The notes under the pieces were generated by a model that searched no databases, was not told the origin of the DNA, and saw nothing but the letters and a program-made list of their open reading frames with translations. Position numbers and translations under genes: made by a program. A DNA stretch of 64,000 nt from Comamonas sp. GB3 AK4-5 (lineage in GTDB: Bacteria; Pseudomonadota; Gammaproteobacteria; Burkholderiales; Burkholderiaceae_C), in NCBI RefSeq assembly GCF_041320665.1, contig NZ_CP166730.1, positions 62,001-126,000 on the forward strand, in the 5' to 3' direction. The stretch's first letter is position 1. Every line of letters starts with the position of its first letter. Positions 1 through 7,738 of this stretch are shown in pieces.

Positions 1-2
1 CG

Positions 3-1022
3 ACCATCAAGGATGTGGCGAAACTGGCCGGGGTGGGCGTGGGGACGGCCTCTCGCGCGATCTCCGGGCGTGGCGCCATCGCCCCAGATACGTTGGAGCG
101 TGTGCAGGCTGCAGCACATGCCCTGGCGTTTCGTCCATCGATGATCGCGCGAGCACTGTCGCTGAAGTCCGTGGGCATGCTGGGTGTCTATGTACCCACT
201 TTCACCGGCTCCTTTTACGGGGCCATCCTGGCGGCGATCGATGCCGAGTTGCGCGCAGTCCAGCGCCATATGGTGGCTGCCAGTGGCTGCGGACAGGGTG
301 ATGCGCGTCAGCAGGCTCTGGATGGTGTGGATTTTCTGATTGCGCGGGAATGCGACGGCATTGTCGTGCTCAGCCATGCGCTGCAAGAGACCGACTTCAT
401 CGCGCTGCAGCAGCGTGCAGGGCAGATGGTGGTGCTGAACCGCGATGTGGCCAGCCTGGCAGAGCAGTGTTTTTCGGTGGACCACGCCCAGGCCGGCAGA
501 CTGGCTGCGCAGGCGCTGCTGGCGCAAGGCCACCGTGCCATGGCATTGATAGCAGGCCCGCAGCATGCCCCCGACAACCTGGCCCGGGTGGCGGGCTTTG
601 AGGCGGAGCTGGCGCGCCATGGCGTGGTGGTTCAGGCCGCGCAGCGCTTTGACGGTGATTTCAGCTTTGCCAGCGGCCATGCCGCCGCCGACTACCTGCT
701 TGCGGGCGCCGGGCGCGACTATACGGCGCTGTTCTGTGCCAACGATGAGATGGCCATCGGGGCCATTTCCAGACTCACGGGGGCCGGCTTGCGCGTGCCC
801 CGGGATGTTTCGGTCATGGGCTTTGACGACAGCCCTGTAGCAGCCTATGGCGTGCCGCCGCTGACCACGGTGCAGATGCCCATGTGCGCGGTGGCCGTCA
901 ACGGCTGCCGCCATCTGATCAATCGCTGCTATGGGCTGGATCTGCCGGTGCTGCGCGCCTTTCCTGCGCAGCTGGTGTGGCGCGACTCCGTGGCTGCAGG
1001 GCCGCATCCCCCCTTGCACTGA
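3..1022 (+). CDS. LacI/GalR family transcriptional regulator (5' end cut by window edge)
   Basis: DNA-binding regulator of a catabolic or transport operon; the effector is probably a sugar or related small molecule but cannot be named. The frame open at base 3 starts with IKDVAKLAGV followed by TASRAIS, the first helix-turn-helix of LacI proteins, so only a few codons lie outside the window. The GTG at base 15 falls inside this helix and is not the true start. The rest (about 340 residues) is a periplasmic-binding-protein-like effector domain, with the family motifs DGIVVLS, FCANDEMAIG and VMGFDDSP, the last two being typical of the dimer core. The gene ends at a strong hairpin. Its target operon is not visible. 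Family assignment is secure. Confidence 0.93.
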   Translation, partial: TIKDVAKLAGVGVGTASRAISGRGAIAPDTLERVQAAAHALAFRPSMIARALSLKSVGMLGVYVPTFTGSFYGAILAAIDAELRAVQRHMVAASGCGQGDARQQALDGVDFLIARECDGIVVLSHALQETDFIALQQRAGQMVVLNRDVASLAEQCFSVDHAQAGRLAAQALLAQGHRAMALIAGPQHAPDNLARVAGFEAELARHGVVVQAAQRFDGDFSFASGHAAADYLLAGAGRDYTALFCANDEMAIGAISRLTGAGLRVPRDVSVMGFDDSPVAAYGVPPLTTVQMPMCAVAVNGCRHLINRCYGLDLPVLRAFPAQLVWRDSVAAGPHPPLH

Positions 1023-1030
1023 GTGCCCAC

Positions 1031-1058
1031 AAAAAAACCTCCCGAAGGAGGTTTTTTT
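1031..1058. terminator. Bidirectional intrinsic terminator
   Basis: A run of A, then the perfect stem AACCTCC/GGAGGTT around a GAA loop, then a run of T. It works in both orientations between the convergent LacI-type gene and the CsgG-like lipoprotein gene. Confidence 0.9.
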
Positions 1059-1075
1059 CAGAGAGCACTGAGGCC

Positions 1076-1906
1076 TTACTTGCCGACCTTGAGCTGGCCG
1101 CCGCGGCCCAGGCCGCCCTTGACTTCCTGCGCCTTGTAGTTGCGCAGCGAAATCACCATGTTGTTGTAGGCGTCCATAAAGGCAGCCACGGTGGCCTTGC
1201 CTTCGGGAGTGCGCGAGAAGCCACCCATACCGGCTGCTGCACCGCCGCCCAGCGCGCCCACGGCTGCACCGAAGTTGGTGGATGTGGCGTTGCCTTCGGA
1301 GATGGAGATCTGCACGCCCGAGCGGATGTCGAACATGGACAGGGTCACGACCGACACCTTGCTTTGCATGGCACCGCCGACCAGGGCGCCCACGCTGCCG
1401 AACAGGCCGCCCACGCCGGCAGCCAGTTGGCCGGTGGCGTCGTTGTCGATGATGATGGAGGGCTCCATGAAGTAGTCAGCGGCCACGCGCTGGCCCTTTT
1501 GCTGCTTGGAGCCGGCACGGAATTCGCCCGAGTTGCGCTGCTTGTCGGTGATGTTGGCCAGCTTGCTTTCGGTGCGGTTGTTGCCGATGGAGGTGATGAC
1601 AAAGCAGTTGGACTGCTGCACGGCCAGACGGATCAGGGGCTCGATGGAGGTGATCTTGGTGGCAGCGCCAAAGCTGGCATACCACTCCTTGCCGCGGCCA
1701 TCGTCCACGGCCAGCGTGCCCAGGGGGGCATCGCAACGCTCCAGCGAGGGGTTGGCGTTGACGCTGGTAGCGCCACCAGCAGCACCCGTGGCGGCCGTGG
1801 GTGCGTTGCCGGTGGTGATGGTGCCGCCGCCAGGGGTGACGCAGCCTGCCAGGCCCAGCGATGCAGCCAGTGCAATCCAACGGAGGGAAGAAGTGGTCTT
1901 GGACAT
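1076..1906 (-). CDS. CsgG/HfaB-like outer-membrane lipoprotein
   Basis: Predicted lipoprotein of 276 residues with a lipobox (LAGC) after an N-terminal hydrophobic stretch, so it should be lipidated and anchored in the outer membrane facing the periplasm. The body resembles the CsgG/HfaB family: a region around SNCFVITSIGNNRT, then ADYFMEPSI, then a glycine-rich hydrophobic segment (GVGGLFGSVGALVGG) followed by VSVVTLSMFDIRSG. Curli-type CsgG forms a secretion channel, but no curli genes are present here, so a curli role is not implied. The next gene upstream on the same strand encodes a Sel1-repeat lipoprotein, which suggests an envelope-related pair. The start is supported by the signal peptide. 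Family call is moderate to good; function is unknown. Confidence 0.78.
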   Translation of the reverse strand: MSKTTSSLRWIALAASLGLAGCVTPGGGTITTGNAPTAATGAAGGATSVNANPSLERCDAPLGTLAVDDGRGKEWYASFGAATKITSIEPLIRLAVQQSNCFVITSIGNNRTESKLANITDKQRNSGEFRAGSKQQKGQRVAADYFMEPSIIIDNDATGQLAAGVGGLFGSVGALVGGAMQSKVSVVTLSMFDIRSGVQISISEGNATSTNFGAAVGALGGGAAAGMGGFSRTPEGKATVAAFMDAYNNMVISLRNYKAQEVKGGLGRGGQLKVGK

Positions 1907-1960
1907 AAATGGATAACTCGTGAAAAAAGGGATGGAATAGAAAACGAAAGAGGTTGCTGC

Positions 1961-2560
1961 TCAGCGCAGATACCAGCCACTGGGTCCCCAGACCCAGTAG
2001 TAGGGAACGCTGTAATACCAGCCACCCCAGGATTTGCGATAGGTGTCGCGAATTTGGTAGAGGCGTTGCTCGTCCTGCTTGGCGGCCTGGGCCTCCTTGA
2101 GCAGGCGCTGGGATTCCTTGTCGCCACGCGCGGCGGCGCGGTCCAGCCAGGACTCGGCTTCGCCAGGGTCGGCACCCATTTCTTCCACGCCGGTCAGGTA
2201 CATGCGGCCCAGGGCCACTTGGGCGGGAAGGTGTCCGCCATCGCCCGATTTGCGCAGCCATTCAATGGCCTGGTAGCTGTTGCGTTCCACACCATCACCG
2301 CGCAGCAGGCGCATGCCCAGGTCATAGGCGGCCTTAGGATCGCGCTCGGCCAGCTGCGCCAGGGCCTGCATGCGGCGCTCTGCCTCTGCATCCACCGGCG
2401 TCCCTTGGAAGGTCGCGGTGCTGCGGTGCTGGTCTGCGCAGGCATTGCCCTGGCAGATGCGCACGACTTCCGGTCGGGTCACCTGGTCTGCCGGCGACTG
2501 CGCCGCACAGCCCAGCAGTGCAAGCGTGAACAAAGGACCGGTCCACAAAATCTGGCGCAT
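1961..2560 (-). CDS. Sel1/TPR-repeat lipoprotein
   Basis: Predicted envelope lipoprotein of 199 residues. The chosen ATG at 2560 has an AAGGGA ribosome site and directly precedes a signal peptide ending in the lipobox LLGC; a longer frame upstream lacks both. Residues about 60-150 hold Sel1-like repeats (AAYDLGMRLLRGDGV, AIEWLRKSGDGGH, AQVALGRMYLTG, AESWLDRAAARGD), helical scaffolds for protein contacts. The C-terminus is rich in Trp and Tyr (WGGWYYSVPYYWVWG), which is unusual and could contact membrane or peptidoglycan. It lies 54 bases before the CsgG-like gene and is probably co-transcribed with it. Specific role unknown. Confidence 0.8.
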   Translation of the reverse strand: MRQILWTGPLFTLALLGCAAQSPADQVTRPEVVRICQGNACADQHRSTATFQGTPVDAEAERRMQALAQLAERDPKAAYDLGMRLLRGDGVERNSYQAIEWLRKSGDGGHLPAQVALGRMYLTGVEEMGADPGEAESWLDRAAARGDKESQRLLKEAQAAKQDEQRLYQIRDTYRKSWGGWYYSVPYYWVWGPSGWYLR

Positions 2561-2631
2561 AGTCTTCCCTTGATGGGTGGTGTGTTTATGAACGGAAACT
2601 GAAAAAGTCACCGATGGTAGCAAAACGCTAT

Positions 2632-2829
2632 TCACGGGTTCACTGTGTTCTCAGCTTGCTGTACGCTGGCTGAAACATAGTGTTTCAATTGTTCCGCCGT
2701 GGCAGCGCTGGTGTGCCGCGAGCAGGGCAGACGGCCTGTGACAAAGAGCACCACGGACAGACCGCCGCCCACCATGCCAACGGCTATCCTTGCCGTGATC
2801 TGTTTTCCGCTATCGCGGGTATATGCCAT
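2632..2829 (-). CDS. Hypothetical small membrane protein
   Basis: Possible 65-residue protein with one hydrophobic segment (IAVGMVGGGLSVVLFVTG, residues about 16-33) after a short polar N-terminus. An AAGG sequence lies eight bases before the ATG at 2829. Its start codon overlaps the start codon of the methyltransferase gene on the other strand (the four bases CATG serve both). No family is recognised. It could be a small inner-membrane protein co-transcribed with the Sel1 lipoprotein, or a chance frame in an intergenic region. Confidence 0.35.
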   Translation of the reverse strand: MAYTRDSGKQITARIAVGMVGGGLSVVLFVTGRLPCSRHTSAATAEQLKHYVSASVQQAENTVNP

Positions 2830-3727
2830 GTCTGCCTTTCTACGCTTGCCCTCCTTGATCTGGCCGCTTCCGGCCTTGCTGGCCTGGGCTGCGGCCTGGG
2901 CCGCGTTCTTGCTGTTGGGTCGCGTGCTGCCGGTCTGGCTGGCGCTGACTGTGGGCTGCGTGCTGGGCACGGCGGCCAGCTTGTTGGGCAAGACCTGGTG
3001 GCGCCGCTGCATGGTGGCCCTGGGTTTTCCGCTGTCGCTGGCGGTGGTGGGGGTTGTGGGCCTGCCGGCCTGGGCCTGGCTGCTGCCATTGGCATTGCTG
3101 CTGCTGGTCTACCCCTTGAATGCCTGGCGCGATGCCCCCGTGTTCCCCACGCCCGCGGGCGCGCTGCAGGGCCTGCCGGCCCATGTCACCTTGCCTGAAG
3201 GGGCCCGGGTGCTGGATGCCGGCTGCGGCCTGGGCGACGGCCTGCAGGCGCTGCGCGCCGCCTACCCCCAGGCTCGCCTGGAAGGGGTGGAGTGGAGCTG
3301 GCCGCTGCGTTGGCTGAGTGCCTGGCGCTGCCCCTGGGCGCGCGTGCGCCATGGTGATATCTGGGCAGAGGACTGGGGTGGCTATGACATGGTCTATCTG
3401 TTCCAGCGGCCAGAGAGCATGTCGCGGGCCGCGCTCAAGGCTGCGGGTGAGATGCAAAGCGGCAGCTGGCTGGTGAGCCTGGAATTCCCCATCCCTGACC
3501 TGCCGGCGCTGGCCAGCTTGCCCGCCGCAGGCCATACCTTGCATGTCTACCAGCTGCCCTTATGGCCCGGCGCTGCCGAGGAGGCACAGGCCGCGCTGGA
3601 GCAGGCACCACCGTCTCCCGCCGAGCAGGCCTGGCATGCCATCTACCCGCGCCGCGAGCCGCCCAGGCTCAAGCACCGCGAGCCCCCTCCCGCACCCAAG
3701 CGCCGCCTCTGGGGGCTGCGCAAGTAA
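2828..3727 (+). CDS. Membrane-anchored class I SAM-dependent methyltransferase
   Basis: A protein of 299 residues. Residues 1-100 contain three or four strongly hydrophobic segments, so the N-terminus is anchored in the inner membrane. A Rossmann methyltransferase domain follows, with motif I VLDAGCGLGDG at about residue 130 and an acidic residue after the second strand (LEGVEWS). The C-terminal tail is basic and proline-rich (PPRLKHREPPPAPKRR). The substrate is unknown. The ATG at 2828 was preferred because the membrane segment begins directly after it, although the ribosome site is weak. It stands alone on the plus strand, followed by a repeat-rich gene-free region. Confidence 0.8.
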   Translation: MSAFLRLPSLIWPLPALLAWAAAWAAFLLLGRVLPVWLALTVGCVLGTAASLLGKTWWRRCMVALGFPLSLAVVGVVGLPAWAWLLPLALLLLVYPLNAWRDAPVFPTPAGALQGLPAHVTLPEGARVLDAGCGLGDGLQALRAAYPQARLEGVEWSWPLRWLSAWRCPWARVRHGDIWAEDWGGYDMVYLFQRPESMSRAALKAAGEMQSGSWLVSLEFPIPDLPALASLPAAGHTLHVYQLPLWPGAAEEAQAALEQAPPSPAEQAWHAIYPRREPPRLKHREPPPAPKRRLWGLRK

Positions 3728-3935
3728 AGCCTGCTTTGTGGGATGGTCCTGGCCTTGGTGCTGCTTGGTTTGACCGGGACCCAAGGTGCATTCCGGCCTG
3801 TCGCGAGCTATGAAAATTGATAGCTTCTTATGCAGTCTGACAAAAGCTTTGCTATTGAAAATACCTGATTAGATACTTGTCTCAGGCACTGCTGTGAAGT
3901 GATATTCCGAAGCCGGGACTCGCCCCGGCGAGCGA

Positions 3936-3965
3936 CCTACCTTCTTGCTCGCACAAGAAGGTAGG
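3936..3965. repeat. Hairpin in left arm of the composite repeat
   Basis: Twelve-base perfect stem CCTACCTTCTTG / CAAGAAGGTAGG around a six-base loop. The right arm has a different hairpin at the matching place (4485-4506). Confidence 0.85.
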
Positions 3966-4484
3966 CGAAGAATGCGCCCCTGCTATTCCCGACCCCAGCG
4001 CTACCGCGCCGGGGCAACCTGCGTCACCCAGCACACAGGGCCTGCCGCAGAACTCGTTACGCGCTTACAGCGCTCCGCTCGAACAGCCGCGGCAAGTCAG
4101 TTGACGAAGCATGGCTGTCCTACGGCAGCCATGCGGCCCTGTGTGCTGTGCGCCGCAGGCGTGTATAGAAGGGGGAACAACCGCAGCGCCAGCAGTGTGA
4201 CGAAGCACCGGGCATTGAGGGTTTAGAGATAGGGTTCGCCAGCAGCGCCGTCCACGCAGGGCCGGTATTCGGTTCCCCCCTTTTGCCCATGGCTTGGCGC
4301 ACAGAGCCCGGGGCGGGCAGCTGTGCCGCAGGACACAGCTGCTTCGTGGTCAAGCTTGCCGCAGCATGTTTGAGCAGAGCGGCCACGCCGCGCCGCGAGT
4401 TCTGCGGCACCGCCCTGGGATCGAGCACCGAGCTTGCCCGCAGCGCAGGGACATGGGCAGTAGGGGCGGTTTCTTTTGCTTCCG

Positions 4485-4506
4485 TTTTCTTGAGCGTTCA
4501 AGAAAA
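4485..4506. repeat. Hairpin in right arm of the composite repeat
   Basis: Nine-base perfect stem TTTTCTTGA / TCAAGAAAA around GCGT, at the position that mirrors the hairpin at 3936-3965. Pairing is kept although the sequence differs. Confidence 0.85.
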
Positions 4507-4670
4507 TGAAGTCGCCTGCCGGGGCGAGTCCCGGCCTCAGAACGTCATATCCGCGCTGTAGCGCAATTCGTAGTGGAGCTTCATCTGAGGTATGTAGCTA
4601 ATCAGGTGAAAATATAAGCAAAGCCTGTCTGTATGGGCGATAGCTGCTAGCAAAACAGGTGTTGTGTGCA

Positions 4671-4773
4671 ACCGGCGCGGCCTAGATGAGGACACCGCGC
4701 AAGGGCCGCCCCGCCGCGCCGGTGTCGTCCCCCTCCCGCGCTTGCGCGAGAGAGGGGGAAGGCGCAAAGCGCC
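4671..4773 (-). repeat. Gene-end three-stem repeat, copy 1
   Basis: Directly abuts the stop codon of the AraC-type gene. Stem 1 is ACACC (4692) with GGTGT (4721), stem 2 CCCCCT (4729) with AGGGGG (4753) and stem 3 GGCGC-AAA-GCGCC (4761-4773). The loop of stem 2 forms a further GC-rich hairpin. No T-run follows stem 2 in the direction of transcription, so it is not a canonical intrinsic terminator. Confidence 0.8.
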
Positions 4774-5655
4774 TCAGGGGGCGTCACCGGCATGCAACCC
4801 CAAAAACCGCGAGGGCGACATGCCCATGGTCTTGCGCACCATGGCGCTGAAGGCGCTGGGCCCATAGCCCAAAGAGGCGGCAATGTGCTGTATGGAGTGC
4901 CGGTGGGCCGCCATGGCCACGGCCTTGGTCAGCACCACCTGCTGGCGCCATTGGGTGAAGCTGCTATCCAGCTCCTGGCGGAACAAGCGGGCCACGGTGC
5001 GCGGGCTGGCGCCGGTGTCGCGCGCCCAGTCTTCCAGCGTGGCGTAGCGCGTGGGGTCGGCCAGCACCGCTTCGCACAGGCTGCGCAGTCGCTTGTCCTG
5101 CGGCAGGTTTACGCCCAGTTGCACGGCGCTGGCGCGGCGCAGCTCATCGAGCAGCAGCGCGCTGAGATGGTGTTCGCGGCTGCGCTGTTCGGGGGACAGC
5201 GGCAGTTGCTCATCGCTTTCGGTGGACAGCTCGCGCACCACGGCCCGCAGCAGCTCCGAGGCGTTGAGCACGCGGCACTGGCGCCAGGCCGCTTCGGCCT
5301 GCGGCGCCACATCCGGGCCGCAGCGGCCATCGGGCTGGTGAAAGTACAGGGTGCGCAGATCGGCGCTGCCCACCATGGTCACAGCATGCACCACGCCCGG
5401 GGGCACCCACAGTGCCCGTGAGGGCGGCACGATGTAGGTGCCTTGGGCCACGGTCAGGCGGATGGTGCCGGTGGTGGAGATGGCCAGCTGCGCCCAGGGG
5501 TGCTGGTGGGGCTTGACCTGGGTGTCGGCCGCCAGCCAGCGGCATTTGGCACGCACCGGCCGTTGCGCCGTGGGCATGTACAAATGGGGCGCCAGGCTGT
5601 CCACATAGGTGGATGCCTTGCCGACCTGCAAGGGGCGCGCGAGGGTGCTTGGCAT
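4774..5655 (-). CDS. AraC family transcriptional regulator
   Basis: A regulator of 293 residues. The N-terminal half is a cupin-like sensing domain (VKPHQHPWAQLAIS, WVPPGVVHAV), typical of AraC proteins that bind small ligands. The C-terminal 100 residues hold the double helix-turn-helix (TLEDWARDTGASPRTVARLF and IQHIAASLGYGPSAFSAMVRK, ending MSPSRFL). It diverges from the MFS exporter gene across 67 bases, so it very probably controls that exporter, and perhaps itself. Its last codons merge into a gene-end repeat. The effector is not predictable. Confidence 0.93.
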   Translation of the reverse strand: MPSTLARPLQVGKASTYVDSLAPHLYMPTAQRPVRAKCRWLAADTQVKPHQHPWAQLAISTTGTIRLTVAQGTYIVPPSRALWVPPGVVHAVTMVGSADLRTLYFHQPDGRCGPDVAPQAEAAWRQCRVLNASELLRAVVRELSTESDEQLPLSPEQRSREHHLSALLLDELRRASAVQLGVNLPQDKRLRSLCEAVLADPTRYATLEDWARDTGASPRTVARLFRQELDSSFTQWRQQVVLTKAVAMAAHRHSIQHIAASLGYGPSAFSAMVRKTMGMSPSRFLGLHAGDAP

Positions 5656-5722
5656 GTTTTCAACAGAAATTGGCTGTCTATCGTAATTCAGACGCGCCCG
5701 TCCTGCCTAAGATCACCCTCCT

Positions 5723-7003
5723 ATGACTGCCTCCGCTCCCACCTCTGCCGGCGACTTGCGCCAGGATGCCCGCACCATCGGCCTGATCGGCCTGGCCCAT
5801 GGTTCGTCGCACTTTTTTCACCTGCTGCTGCCGCCGCTGTTCCCCTGGCTGATTGCCGACTTTGGCTACAGCTATTCGGAGCTGGGGGTGATGGTGTCGC
5901 TGTTCTTCATCGTCTCTGGCACGGGGCAGATGCTGTCGGGCTTTCTGGTGGACCGGGTGGGTGCACGGCCCATTTTGTTTGCCGCGCTGTCCAGCTTTGT
6001 GGTGGCCGGGGTGGTGGCCAGCATGGCGCAGAACTACGCCATGCTGCTGCTGGCCTCGTTCTTTGCCGGCCTGGGCAACGCGCCTTTCCACCCGGTGGAC
6101 TTCACCATCCTGAACAAGCGCGTATCGCCCAAGCGCATAGGCCATGCCTTCTCGGTGCACGGCCTGTCGGGCAATATCGGCTGGGCCATGGCCCCGGTGT
6201 TCATGGCGGGCATCACCATGGCCACGGGTTCATGGCGACTGGCCTGTCTGTGTGGCGCGGCCTGGGCTGCGCTGGTGCTGGCCATCATGGTGGTCAACCG
6301 CCGCTGGCTGGACGACCGTGACCCGCTGGCCATTGGCAACCAGGCCAAGCCTGCCGTGGCCCAGAGCGGTGCGGCCAGCGCCAAGCCGGAGCACGCCATG
6401 GCCTTCTTGAAGCTGCCCTCGGTGTGGCTGTGCTTCTCCTTTTTCTTCTGGAGCACCTGCGCCATGAGCGCCATCCAGAACTCCGCCAGCCCCGCCCTGC
6501 ATGCCGTGTACGACCTGCCACTGAGCGTGACGACCTTCATCGTCACCGGCTACATGCTGTGTGGTGCCGCCGGCATGGTGGTGGGTGGCTTTCTGGTGGG
6601 CCGTGTGCAGCGGCTGGAGAAGGTGATCTCGATTTGCATGCTGGGCTCGTCCGTACTGCTGGCGCTGGTGGGCACGGGCTGGCTGTCGGGCATGGGCGCG
6701 GTGGTGGTGGCCTCGATCGCCGGCCTGGGCACCGGCCTGGCTGGCCCCTCGCGCGACATGCTGATCAAGCGCGCTGCCCCCGAAGGCGCCACCGGCCGCG
6801 TATACGGCACGGTGTACTCGGGCCTGGACCTGGGCTTTTGCCTGGCTGCCCCGGTGTTTGGCTGGATGCTGGACCACCAGATGTACCTGGGCATCTTCTA
6901 CGGCTCGGCCCTGGCCATGGCGCTGAGCGTGGTGTCGGCCGTGATCGTGGGCGACGGGGTGGAGAAGCGCAAAAAAGGAGCAATCACCACGCGTCCAGCT
7001 TGA
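5723..7003 (+). CDS. MFS transporter, fosmidomycin-resistance (Fsr)-like
   Basis: Inner-membrane transporter of 426 residues with about 12 membrane segments and a charged central loop near residues 195-225. The first half contains LFFIVSGTGQMLSGFLVDRVGARP (an MFS motif A region), GLGNAPFHPVDFTILNKRV and a VHGLSGNIGWA segment, which resemble the Fsr group of drug-efflux proteins. The substrate is unknown; Fsr proteins expel phosphonate antibiotics, but many homologues are uncharacterised. It diverges from an AraC regulator, which suggests induction by its substrate. It ends just before an intrinsic terminator. Confidence 0.88.
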   Translation: MTASAPTSAGDLRQDARTIGLIGLAHGSSHFFHLLLPPLFPWLIADFGYSYSELGVMVSLFFIVSGTGQMLSGFLVDRVGARPILFAALSSFVVAGVVASMAQNYAMLLLASFFAGLGNAPFHPVDFTILNKRVSPKRIGHAFSVHGLSGNIGWAMAPVFMAGITMATGSWRLACLCGAAWAALVLAIMVVNRRWLDDRDPLAIGNQAKPAVAQSGAASAKPEHAMAFLKLPSVWLCFSFFFWSTCAMSAIQNSASPALHAVYDLPLSVTTFIVTGYMLCGAAGMVVGGFLVGRVQRLEKVISICMLGSSVLLALVGTGWLSGMGAVVVASIAGLGTGLAGPSRDMLIKRAAPEGATGRVYGTVYSGLDLGFCLAAPVFGWMLDHQMYLGIFYGSALAMALSVVSAVIVGDGVEKRKKGAITTRPA

Positions 7004-7035
7004 GTCTGCGAGGTGTAGATAGCGAAGACCGAACC

Positions 7036-7064
7036 AGGGAGCGCACAAGGCGCTCCCTTTTTGT
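7036..7064 (+). terminator. Intrinsic terminator after MFS gene
   Basis: Perfect nine-base stem AGGGAGCGC / GCGCTCCCT around ACAAG, followed by TTTTT. Confidence 0.9.
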
Positions 7065-7086
7065 TTGCGGCAGCTATGCTGGAGCC

Positions 7087-7530
7087 ATGAACTTGCAACT
7101 GCGTGCATGGGAGGAAGGCGACAGGGCGGCGCTGCGATCGCTGTATGCGGCGTCGCGGGATATGGCCTTTCCCTGGTCGGCCCCACACCAGGCGGAAGAC
7201 TTTGATGCCCATACCGAGGGCGAGTGGGTGCTGGTGGCCTTGGTCGATGGCATGCCCGTGGGCTTTGCCGCCATCTGGGAGCCAGACAGCTTTGTGCACC
7301 ATCTTTTTGTCCATCCTGCATGGTTGAGACAAGGCATAGGCCGAACGCTGCTGGCGGCTTGCGTTCACCATTGCGCTGCCCGGGCCACGCTCAAATGCCT
7401 CACGGCCAATGCGCGCGCGCTGCAGTTCTACCAAGCCCTGGGTTGGACGGTGCAGGAACAGGTCACCGGGCCGGACGGCCCTTATCTGCTGCTGGCCGGG
7501 CCGCAGCCCGCTCCGCGACCAGGTACATAA
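7087..7530 (+). CDS. GNAT family N-acetyltransferase
   Basis: A protein of 147 residues with the GNAT fold. It starts LQLRAWEEGDRAALRSLY. The acetyl-CoA binding motif A appears as VHHLFVHPAWLRQGIGRTLL (residues about 82-101), containing the Q-x-x-G-x-G/A type pyrophosphate loop. The C-terminal motif ALQFYQALGWTVQEQ follows. It transfers an acetyl group to an unknown amine (small molecule or protein N-terminus). It is flanked by intrinsic terminators on both sides, so it is probably its own transcription unit. The ATG at 7087 fits the family N-terminus. Confidence 0.9.
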   Translation: MNLQLRAWEEGDRAALRSLYAASRDMAFPWSAPHQAEDFDAHTEGEWVLVALVDGMPVGFAAIWEPDSFVHHLFVHPAWLRQGIGRTLLAACVHHCAARATLKCLTANARALQFYQALGWTVQEQVTGPDGPYLLLAGPQPAPRPGT

Positions 7531-7594
7531 AAAAGGAGCATGGCCTGCGCATGCACCCTGGGTTTGGGACAGCGTTCAATAGCCAACGCCAAGC

Positions 7595-7622
7595 AGAGCG
7601 CGCAACAGGCGCTCTCTTTTTT
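7595..7622 (+). terminator. Intrinsic terminator after GNAT gene
   Basis: Stem AGAGCG / CGCTCT around a nine-base loop, followed by TTTTTT. Confidence 0.8.
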
Positions 7623-7738
7623 ATGCCGATCTGGGCCGCAGCAAGCCGATGGGCTGTTAAGTTGTGGCTGTGCCCATGCCTGCGGCGATAGCAGGCAGAG
7701 CCGCACTTCATTGATGGACTGTTGAGGAGACAAATCTC

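Larger units (their letters stand above)
3816..4665. repeat. Composite imperfect inverted repeat, about 850 bases, gene-free
   Basis: No credible gene lies between 3728 and 4773. Instead the two halves are diverged inverted copies of one sequence. The perfect 18-base GCCGGGACTCGCCCCGGC at 3912-3929 recurs inverted at 4518-4535. The flanks also match when inverted (an AGCTTTGCTATTG-like stretch near 3850 against the one near 4610, and CCTGATTAG). Further inward, GCCGCAGAACTCG near 4044 has an inverted partner near 4400, and the arms meet near 4235. Each arm carries its own hairpin just inside the 18-base repeat. Similar repeats are, as I recall, common in Comamonadaceae. Confidence 0.75.

Noticed and set aside
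3945..4561. Several short frames in the gene-free region, such as 4223-4501 minus
   Set aside because: They lie in repeat arms, have no ribosome sites and their translations are cysteine/arginine/alanine-rich without family match. Repeat-derived frames are often mis-annotated as hypothetical proteins.
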